Positions 32,047 to 40,269 of a stretch of 64,000 nt of DNA are shown here, in pieces. The notes beneath the pieces were generated by a model that was not told the origin of the DNA, did not search any database, and worked only from the letters and a program-made list of their open reading frames with translations. The position numbers and the translations under genes are program-made. The DNA is from Natronosporangium hydrolyticum (GTDB lineage: Bacteria > Actinomycetota > Actinomycetes > Mycobacteriales > Micromonosporaceae), in NCBI RefSeq assembly GCF_016925615.1, contig NZ_CP070499.1, positions 744,001 to 808,000 on the forward strand, written 5' to 3'. Position 1 is the stretch's first letter. Every line of letters begins with the position of its first letter.

Positions 32047-32906
32047 CCGGGTTGTTGGGCCCGGCGCAGCTGCGGGAGCTCGCGGACCGGCTGGGGGTGC
32101 GGCCGACCAAGCAGCGGGGGCAGAACTTCGTGGTCGACGCCAACACCATCCGGCGGATCGTCACCGCCGCCGGGTTGGATCCGGCCGATGTGGTACTGGA
32201 GGTCGGTCCGGGTTTGGGTTCGTTGACGCTGGGGTTGCTTCCGGCCTGTCGCCACGTCCACACGGTGGAGGTCGACCCGGTGCTGGCCGCCGCCCTGCCG
32301 GAGACGGTGCACGGCTGGGCCCCGGAGTACGCTGACCGGTTCACCGGCCACCTGGCGGACGCGTTGACGCTGTCCGAGCTGCCGGAACCGGCCCCGACCG
32401 CGCTGGTGGCGAACCTGCCGTACAACGTGGCGGTGCCGGTGGTGCTGCATCTGCTGGCGGTGGTGCCGACACTGCGGCACGGCCTGGTGATGGTGCAGCA
32501 GGAGGTGGCGGACCGGTTGACCGCCGGTCCGGGTTCCCGGGTGTATGGGGTGCCGTCGGCGAAGCTCGCCTGGTATGCGCAGGCGCGGCCGGCGGGCCGG
32601 GTGCCCCGGACAGTCTTCTGGCCGGCGCCGAACGTCGACTCCGGGCTGGTGGCCTTTGCCCGGCGGGAGCCCCCGGCCGGTCCGGCCCGGACGGCGGTCT
32701 TCGCGGTGGTCGACGCTGCGTTCGGGCAGCGGCGCAAGATGCTGCGAACGGCGCTGGCGGGCTGGGCCGGCGGCGCCGCGCGGGCGGAGGCGCTGCTCGA
32801 CATCGCGGGGGTGCCTGCGCAGGCGCGGGCCGAGTCGCTCACCATAGAGCAGTTCGCGGCGATCGCCGCCGCGGCCACTACCGCCGCCGAGGGGACGACC
32901 CAGTGA
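32043..32906 (+). CDS. rsmA: 16S rRNA (A1518/A1519-N6,N6)-dimethyltransferase
   Basis: 287 residues (KsgA). It dimethylates two adenines near the 3' end of 16S rRNA during small-subunit assembly. [19 protein letters not shown] begins the domain, SAM motif I is [16 protein letters not shown], and the catalytic motif IV is NLPYN in [19 protein letters not shown]. The C-terminal helical domain ends with [12 protein letters not shown]. The GTG start overlaps the tatD stop by 4 bases. Its stop is likewise overlapped by ispE. Confidence 0.95.
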   Translation: MTGLLGPAQLRELADRLGVRPTKQRGQNFVVDANTIRRIVTAAGLDPADVVLEVGPGLGSLTLGLLPACRHVHTVEVDPVLAAALPETVHGWAPEYADRFTGHLADALTLSELPEPAPTALVANLPYNVAVPVVLHLLAVVPTLRHGLVMVQQEVADRLTAGPGSRVYGVPSAKLAWYAQARPAGRVPRTVFWPAPNVDSGLVAFARREPPAGPARTAVFAVVDAAFGQRRKMLRTALAGWAGGAARAEALLDIAGVPAQARAESLTIEQFAAIAAAATTAAEGTTQ

Positions 32907-33862
32907 CCAGGCCGTTGTGGGCAGACGACGAGTATGACCAGCCGAAGCCGGCCGGCACCGGCGCGGTGCGGGTCCGGGTTCCCGCGAAGGTGAACCTGCA
33001 CCTCGGGGTGGGCGAGGTTCGGCCCGACAACTATCACGAACTCCAGACCGTCTACCATGCGATCTCGCTCTTCGACGAGGTGACGGCCCGGCCGGGGGAC
33101 ACGTTGGCCCTCACTATGGCCGGTGAGGGCGCCGGTGAGCTGGCCCTGGACGATTCGAACCTGGTGCTGCGGGCGGCCCGGGCGCTGGCGGAGCACGCCG
33201 ACGTGCCGGCCCACGCGCGGCTGCACCTGCGCAAACAGATCCCGCTGGCGGGTGGCTTGGCCGGCGGCAGCGCCGACGCCGCGGCCACCCTGGTGGCCTG
33301 CGACGCGCTGTGGGACCTCGGGTTGTCGCGGGAGGAGCTGGCCGGGTTGGCGGCCGGGCTCGGCGCCGACGTGCCGTTCCTGATCTACGGCGGCACGGCG
33401 CTCGGGATCGGCCGGGGTGAGCAGGTGAGTCCGGTGCTGGCCCGGCCGGGGGTGTGGCACTGGGTGGTGGGGTTCCACGATGGTGGCCTGGCCACCCCCG
33501 AGGTTTACCAGGAGCTGGACCGGTTGCGGGCGGCGGACGCGGCGCCGGCGCCATTGCCGGAGCCGGCGGGGCTGTTGGCGGCGCTGCGGCAGCGGGACCC
33601 GGAAGTGCTCGGTGCGGCGCTCGGCAACGACCTGGCGGCGGCGGCCCGGTCGCTGCGGCCGGAGCTGTCGGCGGTGCTCGCCGCGGGGGAGGCGGCCGGG
33701 GCGTTGGCCGGGTTGATCTCTGGCTCGGGCCCGACCTGTGTCTTCCTCGCCCGGCACGCCGAACACGCCGCCGAGGTGGCGGCGGCGTTGACCGGTGCGG
33801 AGGTATGCCGGGCGGTGCGGACCTGTCACGGGCCGGTGCCGGGCGCCCGGGTGCAGCACTGA
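32903..33862 (+). CDS. ispE: 4-diphosphocytidyl-2-C-methyl-D-erythritol kinase
   Basis: 319 residues, GHMP kinase of the MEP isoprenoid route. The N-terminal extension (about 22 residues) is disordered; then [24 protein letters not shown], the ATP loop [18 protein letters not shown] and, near the end, [13 protein letters not shown]. All GHMP motifs are intact. Start ATG overlaps the rsmA stop by 4 bases (ATGA). The conserved neighbour order supports the call. Confidence 0.95.
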   Translation: MTRPLWADDEYDQPKPAGTGAVRVRVPAKVNLHLGVGEVRPDNYHELQTVYHAISLFDEVTARPGDTLALTMAGEGAGELALDDSNLVLRAARALAEHADVPAHARLHLRKQIPLAGGLAGGSADAAATLVACDALWDLGLSREELAGLAAGLGADVPFLIYGGTALGIGRGEQVSPVLARPGVWHWVVGFHDGGLATPEVYQELDRLRAADAAPAPLPEPAGLLAALRQRDPEVLGAALGNDLAAAARSLRPELSAVLAAGEAAGALAGLISGSGPTCVFLARHAEHAAEVAAALTGAEVCRAVRTCHGPVPGARVQH

Positions 33863-33899
33863 GTGGCCGGCGCTCGCGCGCGCCGGCTCAGGTCGTACC

Positions 33900-36800
33900 T
33901 CAGGGCTCGGCCTGATCCGGGACCGGGGGGTCGGGTAACAGCCGGTTGCGGACCGTGTCGACCGCCAACTCGGTCCGGGAGGTGACACCGAGTTTCCGCA
34001 TCGCGGAGCTGAGCTGCCCGGCGACCGTCTTCGGGGATCGGGACAGCGCGGCGGCGACCTCCCGGTTGGTGGCGCCGGTGGCGACCAGCCGCACCACATC
34101 TAGCTCCCGCGGCGAAAGCCGGTCGCCGTAGCCGCGCCGACCGCGGCGCCACTCCCGGCGGGCGTCCACCCCGTGGGCCCGCAGCAGCTCACCGACCCGC
34201 TCGGCGTCGCCCCGGGCGCCCAGCTCGGACAGCGCCTGGAAGGTGGTGCCGAGCCGGGTCAGCGCGGCAGCCTGGCGGTCGCCGGCCAGCTCGGCGACGG
34301 CCTGCTGTTCGCGCGCCAACAGCGCCTCGTACGGGCGGGGGAGTTCTTCCCAGGCACGCGCCGCGACCGCGAACCGGCCGGCCGCCGCCGGAGCCGGGCC
34401 GGTGGCCGCGGCCAGCAGCGCCCGGCAGGTCGCCAGCGCCGCCCGCCCGGCCGGCGCCGGGCAGCGGCGCATCCCCCGCTGGTACGCGTTGACGAGCTCC
34501 TCGGCCTCGGATAGTCGCCCGGCGGCGAGCAGTGCGGCGACGCGTACCGGGGCGAGTTCGGTAGCCCAGATCCAGATGCCCTTGCCGGCCACCGTCGCCA
34601 TCGGACGCTCGGTATACGCCAACGCATCGTCGACCTGGCCCCGCGACAACGCGAGCCGGCCGAGCGCGGCGGCCGGTTCGAGACCATCGTCGACCGTGCC
34701 GATCCGGGCGACCTCGGCGAGCGCTTGGCGTAGCGCCGCCTCGGCTCGCCGGTGGCTGCCTTGGGCGAGGTGCCACAGGCCGACTCGGACCGCGCCGAGC
34801 AGCGCTAGCGGCTCGTCGGAGCTGGGGTCGGCGGCGGTGGTCACGTGCTCGGTGAGCCCTGCCCACTGGCCGGTGTACCACTCCAACTGTGCCTGGGAGA
34901 TCCGGATCAGCGGCCCGAGCCGCAGGTAGCGGTCGGCGTCGGCGAGTTCGGCGGCCTGGTTGAGGAGCTGTTCGGCGTGCCGGTAGCGCCCCCACAGGAT
35001 GGCGGCGGCGCCGATGTTGAGGTAGCCGCGGGCGACCTGCCGCCGCTCCTCGGCGGTGCGGCCGGCCGCCCCCAGCACGGTGGCGGGTAGTTCGTCGGCG
35101 ACCGCCCAGCCGGCTGGGTCGCCCAGCTGCAGCAGCCCGGCGGCGCGGTCGACGGTCAACGCGAGCCGCTCGGCGGCGGGCAGCCGGGCCAGGTCCACGC
35201 CTGCTGCCCGCTGCAACCACCGGCGGTGGACGGTGGCGGGTTCGTCGCCGACGAAGGGCAATCCGAGGAAGCGCATCGCGCGGGCGGCCTCGACCGGGTG
35301 GTGATCGAGCTGGCTGACCGCCCGCCCGATCTCGGCCCGGGCCGGGCCGAACTCGCCTAGCTGGGCCAGCAGCCGGCCGAAGCCGCTGCGCAGTTCGGCG
35401 TCCTCGGTCGGGGAGAGCGTGGTGTCCGCCAGCAGCCGGCGCAGCGTCTCGACCGCCCGCTGATGCAGCTCGTCCACGGCTTCGCGGCGGTAGCTGGCGG
35501 CGAGCGCGAGGCGGCGGCCGAGCCTGACCTGGTCGTCGATGCTGCGGTTAGGTGCGGCGAGGGCGTCGAGGAGCAGCGCTACCGCGGCGTCGTAGTCGCC
35601 CGATTCGCCGGCCTGGTCGGCGGCTAGTTCGGCGTAGCGCATCCAGCGTGCGGGCTGCCGGGCTTGTTTGAAGTGTCGGGCCAGGGCCGCGGGCGGGGCG
35701 GTGCCCGCTTCGGCGAGCGCGGTACCGGCGGCCAGGTGCAGGGCGCGCCGCCGGGCCGCCGGTAATGATTCGTAGACCGCCTGGCCCATCAGCACGTGCC
35801 GGAAGCTGCTGCGTTGGTCGCCCTCTTCCCGGAGCAGGCCGCCGGCTATGGCCTCACCGAGACCGCGCCGGACCTGGTCGAACCATGCGTCGGGGTCTGA
35901 TTGGGCGTCGGGGTCCGGCTGGGTGTCGGCCGCCGCGACGCGGGCGATCACCGCCTCGGTGGCCGGGGCCGCTAGCACGGCGGCTGCGGCCAGCACCTGC
36001 TGGGCCGAGGCCGACAGGCGGGGGATCCTGGCCAGCACCGTGTCCCGGATGGTCGGCGGGACGGTGAGCTCGGGCAGCCGTTGCCGCACCCATTCGCCGC
36101 CGCGGCGCACCAGGTCGCCCCGGTCGCGCAGCAGCCGCACCGACTCCTCCACCGCCAGCGGTACGCCCTCGGTGTGCTGGTGGAGGAAGTCCGCGAGATC
36201 CTCCGAGATCGGCTCGCCGGGCAGCATCGACGACGCGAGCCGGGCGGTGCCGGCGGTGTCCAGCGCGGGCACGGGTATCCGCAGCTGCCGGTTGCCGGCC
36301 GAGGGTCGGGACGAGAGCCGCAGCAGCAGCGAGTCGGGCGGAACGTCGGCGGGCCGGTAGCTGACGATCAGGCTGGCGGCCTGGCCGGGAGGGCCGGGTG
36401 TTCCGCCGGTGCCGGTGAGCCGGTGGGCGGTGGCGGCCCGACCGGCGAGGAACAGCAGGAACTCGAGGGTGGCGACGTCAGCCCAGTGCACGTCCTCTAC
36501 CACGATCGCTTGGAAGCTGAGCTGCCCGAGCAGCTCCGCCAGGGCCCGGAAGAGCCGGTGGCGGGTCGCTTTCAGGTCGGGCAGCGGCTCGGGCGGCGGC
36601 GGCAGCCGGTCGGCCCACCGGGGGAAGAGCGGCCGCAGCGCACCGGCGAGCGCGCTGAGCGGCAGGTCGGGGACCTCGGCCCGGTGCCGCTGGAGGGCGT
36701 CGACCAGCGGCGCCAGCAGCAGCGGCTCCGGGTGGGGTGGGCAGGCACACCACAGCAGCCGCCGGTCGCCGCTGGCGGCGGCGAACTCGCGCAGCAACCG

Positions 36801-36956
36801 GCTCTTGCCGATCCCGGCTTCGCCCTCAACGAGGACCAGCGCGGGTTCGGTCAGGGTCCGGAGCAGCGCGGCGACCTCCGCTTCCCGCCCCACCAGCGCG
36901 GGTGCGGCGAAGCCGGGGGTGGTCGGTTCTGGCGTTCCGGTGGCGAGTCCGGGCAA
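33900..36956 (-). CDS. Large ATP-binding LuxR regulator (LAL/MalT-type)
   Basis: About 1018 residues. The N-terminal AAA_16-type ATPase has Walker A GEAGIGKSRLL and a Walker B region around IVVEDVHWAD. A long TPR-like helical middle follows. The C-terminal LuxR HTH reads LSPRELDVVRLVATGATNREVAAALSRSPKTVAGQLSSAMRKLGV. LAL proteins switch on target operons when ATP and a ligand bind. The GTG at 36971 is in frame, but AGGAGG sits 6 bases before the TTG at 36956, so TTG is preferred. Targets unknown; sugar use or secondary metabolism are usual. Confidence 0.9.
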   Translation of the reverse strand: MPGLATGTPEPTTPGFAAPALVGREAEVAALLRTLTEPALVLVEGEAGIGKSRLLREFAAASGDRRLLWCACPPHPEPLLLAPLVDALQRHRAEVPDLPLSALAGALRPLFPRWADRLPPPPEPLPDLKATRHRLFRALAELLGQLSFQAIVVEDVHWADVATLEFLLFLAGRAATAHRLTGTGGTPGPPGQAASLIVSYRPADVPPDSLLLRLSSRPSAGNRQLRIPVPALDTAGTARLASSMLPGEPISEDLADFLHQHTEGVPLAVEESVRLLRDRGDLVRRGGEWVRQRLPELTVPPTIRDTVLARIPRLSASAQQVLAAAAVLAAPATEAVIARVAAADTQPDPDAQSDPDAWFDQVRRGLGEAIAGGLLREEGDQRSSFRHVLMGQAVYESLPAARRRALHLAAGTALAEAGTAPPAALARHFKQARQPARWMRYAELAADQAGESGDYDAAVALLLDALAAPNRSIDDQVRLGRRLALAASYRREAVDELHQRAVETLRRLLADTTLSPTEDAELRSGFGRLLAQLGEFGPARAEIGRAVSQLDHHPVEAARAMRFLGLPFVGDEPATVHRRWLQRAAGVDLARLPAAERLALTVDRAAGLLQLGDPAGWAVADELPATVLGAAGRTAEERRQVARGYLNIGAAAILWGRYRHAEQLLNQAAELADADRYLRLGPLIRISQAQLEWYTGQWAGLTEHVTTAADPSSDEPLALLGAVRVGLWHLAQGSHRRAEAALRQALAEVARIGTVDDGLEPAAALGRLALSRGQVDDALAYTERPMATVAGKGIWIWATELAPVRVAALLAAGRLSEAEELVNAYQRGMRRCPAPAGRAALATCRALLAAATGPAPAAAGRFAVAARAWEELPRPYEALLAREQQAVAELAGDRQAAALTRLGTTFQALSELGARGDAERVGELLRAHGVDARREWRRGRRGYGDRLSPRELDVVRLVATGATNREVAAALSRSPKTVAGQLSSAMRKLGVTSRTELAVDTVRNRLLPDPPVPDQAEP

Positions 36957-37111
36957 CGTCGCCCTCCTCACGCTGTCTTTCAGCGGTGATCGCTGGGTGG
37001 AATCCTACGGGTACGGGGGTGGCGCAGCGCAGTGATCGGGGTGCGGGACAATTCGGTAGTGCGCACTGACCGGCGCCGCCCCCGAGCGACCTTGGCCCCT
37101 GGAGACCCCTG

Positions 37112-37657
37112 ATGTCACACATTCCCGTCAATCATCCGTTGCGCCCCTTGTACCGCGGTGTCGCCATCGTGATCGCTGGCTGGCTGGTGACCTTCGGTGT
37201 GGTCGGCCTCGTCCAGACGCAGGGGGAGGACTGGCTGGGTCGGGGCGATTGGAGTGCGCTCGGCATCCCCACGAATGGCGGATTTTCGGTGGTCTGCCTC
37301 GTGGCTGGTGTAGTGATCCTGCTCACCTCAGTGATCGGGCGCAACCTGGACCGCATGGCCAACTTCTGGCTGGGCGGCGGCTTCCTGGTGATCGGGACCG
37401 CGATGATGGCGCTGGTCGCCACCGAGGGGAACGTCTTCAACTTCTCCAGCGTCACCACCAGCATGGCGTACCTGGTGGGGGTCGGGCTGATCGCGGCTGG
37501 CCTCTACGGCAAGGTCGGGCCGGCGAGCGACACCAGCGTCCGGCCGGATGTGCCGGCCCCGGCGGGTGGCGACGCGCCAGCGATCCCGGCGCAGGACGCG
37601 GGCACCGAGCCGGTGGCGACCGGCGCGGTGAACGAGGGGCGCCCCACCGCCCCGTAG
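37112..37657 (+). CDS. DUF4383 membrane protein (copy 1)
   Basis: 181 residues. Starts HIPVNHPLRPLYRGVA, the signature of DUF4383. Four membrane helices are visible (about 17-36, 52-70, 84-102, 113-130). A Pro/Ala/Gly-rich cytoplasmic tail of 45 residues ends the protein. Function unknown. It is followed after 19 bp by a second DUF4383 gene, and the two probably arose by duplication. Confidence 0.85.
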   Translation: MSHIPVNHPLRPLYRGVAIVIAGWLVTFGVVGLVQTQGEDWLGRGDWSALGIPTNGGFSVVCLVAGVVILLTSVIGRNLDRMANFWLGGGFLVIGTAMMALVATEGNVFNFSSVTTSMAYLVGVGLIAAGLYGKVGPASDTSVRPDVPAPAGGDAPAIPAQDAGTEPVATGAVNEGRPTAP

Positions 37658-37676
37658 CAGCCGCGGGTGGGTAAGC

Positions 37677-38312
37677 ATGATCCGCGACGGTGTCGGGTAC
37701 CCACCTGGTATGTGGCGGGTCCAGTCCCATCTGCCGATCAATCACCCAGCCGGACCGTACCTGCGGGTGCTGGCCGGGCTGGCCGGGTTGTACGTGCTCG
37801 CCTTCGGGGTGGCTGGGCTGATCGAGACCTGGGGGGCGCCGGTCTTCGACCGCAGCGAGACCTGGGTGCTCGGGCTGCGCACCAACCCTGCCTTCAGCGG
37901 GTTGTCGACGGTGGTCGGGCTGGTGTTGGTGGGCGGTGCGATCTACGGCCGCAACCTCTGCCACTTCATCAACTACTTCGGTGGGATCGTCTTCCTGGTC
38001 GCAGGCCTGGCGATGATGACCCTGCTCTACACCGAGTTGAACCTGCTCAACTATGCGATGCGCAACTCGATCGTGTCGTTCGTGATCGGGCTGATCCTGT
38101 TGCTCGCGGCGCTCTACGGCCGGATCGGTTCCGACGATGCGGCCTACGCCGAAGAGCAGCTACGCCACGGGGAGCTGATCCGACGCGAGCTGGGTGAGGA
38201 GCCGGGCACCCCGCCCGGCACCCCACGAGGTGCCGGGCAGGAGTCACCGAGTCAGCAGCCGGAGCGGCAGGAGCAGGGGGCCGGGCGCCGGGTCAGCGGG
38301 CGCGGCGGGTGA
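37677..38312 (+). CDS. DUF4383 membrane protein (copy 2)
   Basis: 211 residues, or 200 from the ATG at 37710. Same plan as copy 1: HLPINHPAGPYLRVLAGLAG, four helices, and the block IYGRNLCHFINYFGGIVFLVAGLAMM that parallels IGRNLDRMANFWLGGGFLVIGTAMM in copy 1. The charged, Pro/Gln-rich tail (about 60 residues) differs. Its 3' end overlaps the convergent TetR gene by 20 bp. Confidence 0.85.
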   Translation: MIRDGVGYPPGMWRVQSHLPINHPAGPYLRVLAGLAGLYVLAFGVAGLIETWGAPVFDRSETWVLGLRTNPAFSGLSTVVGLVLVGGAIYGRNLCHFINYFGGIVFLVAGLAMMTLLYTELNLLNYAMRNSIVSFVIGLILLLAALYGRIGSDDAAYAEEQLRHGELIRRELGEEPGTPPGTPRGAGQESPSQQPERQEQGAGRRVSGRGG

Positions 38313-38937
38313 TCAGGGTAGGTTTCGCCTCCAGGTTCGACAGGCCGTTCCACGCGAGGTTCACCATGTGCGCGGCGACCGTGCCCTTGCGTGGCTTGCG
38401 AACGTCCAGCCACCAGCGGCCCACCAGGCCCACCATCCCGACCAGCATCTGCGAGTAGAGCTCGGCGAGCTTCGGGTCGTAGCCCCGGGACTTGAACTCG
38501 GCGCCCAGGATGTGCTCGACCCGGTGGGCGACGTCGTTGAGCACCGAGGAGAAGTTACCGGTGTTGGACATCACCGGCGACTCCCGGACCAGCACCCGGA
38601 AGCCGTCGGTCTCTTCCTCGATGTAGTCCAGCAGCGCCAGCGCCGCCTGCTCCAGCAGCTCCCTTGGGTGCCCGGCGGTCAGGCCGTTGCCCACCCGGGT
38701 GAGCAGCGACCGGACCTCCCGGTCGACCACCACCGCGTACAGGCCCTCTTTGCCGCCGAAGTGTTCGTAGACCACCGGCTTGGAGACCTTGGCGCGGGAC
38801 GCCACCTCCTCGACGGAGGTGGCGTCGAAACCGCGTTCGGCGAAGAGCTCCCGACCGATGACGATCAGTTGTTCGCGTCGCTGGGTAGCGGACATCCGCA
38901 CCCGGCGCTTACTCGGTTCGGGGGTTACTTCGGCCAC
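38293..38937 (-). CDS. TetR-family regulator of the desaturase operon
   Basis: About 214 residues. HTH: RREQLIVIGRELFAERGFDATSVEEVASRAKVSKPVVYEHFGGKEGLYAVVVDRE, a very typical TetR recognition helix. The ligand domain follows (LLDYIEEETDGFRVLVRESP). The start is uncertain: GTG 38937 is used here; a TTG at 38964 overlaps the desaturase stop (TTGA), and the frame is open to 39009. It is the second gene after the desaturase and is likely the repressor that binds the TACG/CGTA repeats upstream of it. Confidence 0.85.
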   Translation of the reverse strand: MAEVTPEPSKRRVRMSATQRREQLIVIGRELFAERGFDATSVEEVASRAKVSKPVVYEHFGGKEGLYAVVVDREVRSLLTRVGNGLTAGHPRELLEQAALALLDYIEEETDGFRVLVRESPVMSNTGNFSSVLNDVAHRVEHILGAEFKSRGYDPKLAELYSQMLVGMVGLVGRWWLDVRKPRKGTVAAHMVNLAWNGLSNLEAKPTLITRRAR

Positions 38938-38960
38938 TTGGCCATTGTGCAGGGCGGTGC

Positions 38961-39929
38961 TCAAGACTTCGCGATCAGCTTCGAGGCTAGGCGCTCCTGC
39001 TTGGGCCATCGGACGTGGCTGGCCCAGCCCAGCTTCTCGAACATCCAGATCACTCGGGCGCTGATGTCGATCTGGCCGCGGAGCACCCCGTGCCGAGCGC
39101 AGGTCGGGTCGGCGTGGTGGAGGTTGTGCCAGCTCTCGCCGAACGACAGAATCGCCAGCGGCCAGAAGTTCGCGGCCTTGTCACCGTTGCGGACCATGAA
39201 CGGGCGCTCGCCGAAGACGTGGCAGACCGAGTTGATCGACCAGGTGACGTGGTGCAGCAGGCCGATCCGGACCAGCCCGGCCCAGAAGAAGGCGGAGAGC
39301 GCGCCCGCCCAGGACCAGGTGATCAGGCCGCCGAGCAGCGCCGGGGTCAGCAGCGAGGTAGCGACCAGCGCTGGGAAGAGCTTGTCGAGCTTGTGCAGGT
39401 CACGGTCGGCGACCAGGTCGGGGGCGAACCGGGCCCGGTTCGACAGCTCGCGGTGGAACATCCAGCCCAGATGCGAGTGGAAGAGCCCTTTGGTGAGCCC
39501 GCGCACGGTGGCCCCGTACCGCCAGGGTGAGTGCGGGTCGCCTTCGACGTCGGAGAAGGCGTGGTGGCGCCGGTGGTCGGCGACCCATTGGATGACGTTG
39601 CCCTGGACCGCGAGCGAACCGGCGGCGGCGAGCGCGATCCGCAGCGGGCGGTTCGCCTTGAACGACCCGTGGGTGAGGTACCGGTGGAACCCGATGGTGA
39701 TCCCGAGCCCGGAGATCAGGTAGAAACCGAGCGCCAACCCGATGTCGGTCAGCGAGAGCCAGCCGCCCCAGGCGACCGGGATCGCCACGATGAGCGCGGC
39801 GAATGGGAGCGTAACGACGAACCAGAGCGCGATCAGAATGCCGATCGGCTGCTTGCCTTCAGTGAGTGGCTTCGGGCCAGATTCGGGGCCCTTACTGGAA
39901 TCGGGGCGTTCCAGGACGGCAGTAGCCAT
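38961..39929 (-). CDS. Membrane acyl-CoA/fatty-acid desaturase (delta-9 type)
   Basis: 322 residues. It introduces a double bond in fatty acyl chains using a di-iron centre. Three His boxes: HRYLTH in TIGFHRYLTHGSFKA, HRRHH in VADHRRHHAFSD, and HNLHH in FGESWHNLHHADP. Four or more hydrophobic helices flank them. Heads a two-gene operon with a TetR regulator, and paired operator-like repeats lie 50-90 bp upstream of the ATG, pointing to control by membrane-lipid state. Confidence 0.95.
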   Translation of the reverse strand: MATAVLERPDSSKGPESGPKPLTEGKQPIGILIALWFVVTLPFAALIVAIPVAWGGWLSLTDIGLALGFYLISGLGITIGFHRYLTHGSFKANRPLRIALAAAGSLAVQGNVIQWVADHRRHHAFSDVEGDPHSPWRYGATVRGLTKGLFHSHLGWMFHRELSNRARFAPDLVADRDLHKLDKLFPALVATSLLTPALLGGLITWSWAGALSAFFWAGLVRIGLLHHVTWSINSVCHVFGERPFMVRNGDKAANFWPLAILSFGESWHNLHHADPTCARHGVLRGQIDISARVIWMFEKLGWASHVRWPKQERLASKLIAKS

Positions 39930-39981
39930 AGTCTTCCTTTGCGGTTGAGCGGTCCCGGCGGAGCCGGCGACGCAGCACGTT

Positions 39982-40019
39982 CCTACGCCTACGTCACCGT
40001 AACCTACGCCTCCGTAAGT
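39982..40019. promoter_or_regulatory. Double TetR-type operator upstream of the desaturase
   Basis: CCTACGCCT occurs at 39982-39990 and 40003-40011, exactly 21 bp apart (two helical turns). Overlapping these are two TACG-N4-CGTA dyads: TACGTCACCGTA (39989-40000) and TACGCCTCCGTA (40005-40016). Such repeats just before a desaturase-TetR operon are probably the TetR binding sites. Confidence 0.65.
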
Positions 40020-40135
40020 TGGGAAGAGCCGACTTCGGGCTTCCCGGCAACAGCGGGCATCCGGGGGAGTTTCCGGAGCCCGGTGACGGCGGTCGGATAT
40101 GGTGTGAGTCGCGGCGGTGAGGCCGAGCCGCGCCG

Positions 40136-40207
40136 TCCCGGATGGTCTAATTGGCAGGACGCTGGGTTTTGGTCCCAGAAGTAGGGGTTCGAGTCCTCTT
40201 CCGGGAG
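40136..40207 (+). tRNA. tRNA-Gln (anticodon TTG)
   Basis: The acceptor stem TCCCGGA pairs with TCCGGGA, and the discriminator is G at 40207. The anticodon stem CTGGG/CCCAG holds loop TTTTGGT with anticodon TTG, reading CAA. The T arm has AGGGG-TTCGAGT-CCTCT. CCA is not encoded. 72 nt. tRNA-Gln just before glmU is the usual arrangement in actinomycetes. Confidence 0.95.
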
Positions 40208-40240
40208 CAGCATCGGATCGATCAGCTGTCTGTGGGCCCC

Positions 40241-40254
40241 GTCAACCGGTTGAC
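40241..40254. promoter_or_regulatory. 14-bp perfect palindrome before glmU
   Basis: GTCAACCGGTTGAC is fully self-complementary. It lies between the tRNA-Gln end and the glmU ribosome site (GGAGGGAG at 40256-40263), 15 bp before the GTG. It could be an operator or simply mRNA structure near the start. Confidence 0.4.
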
Positions 40255-40269
40255 CGGAGGGAGCAGACC

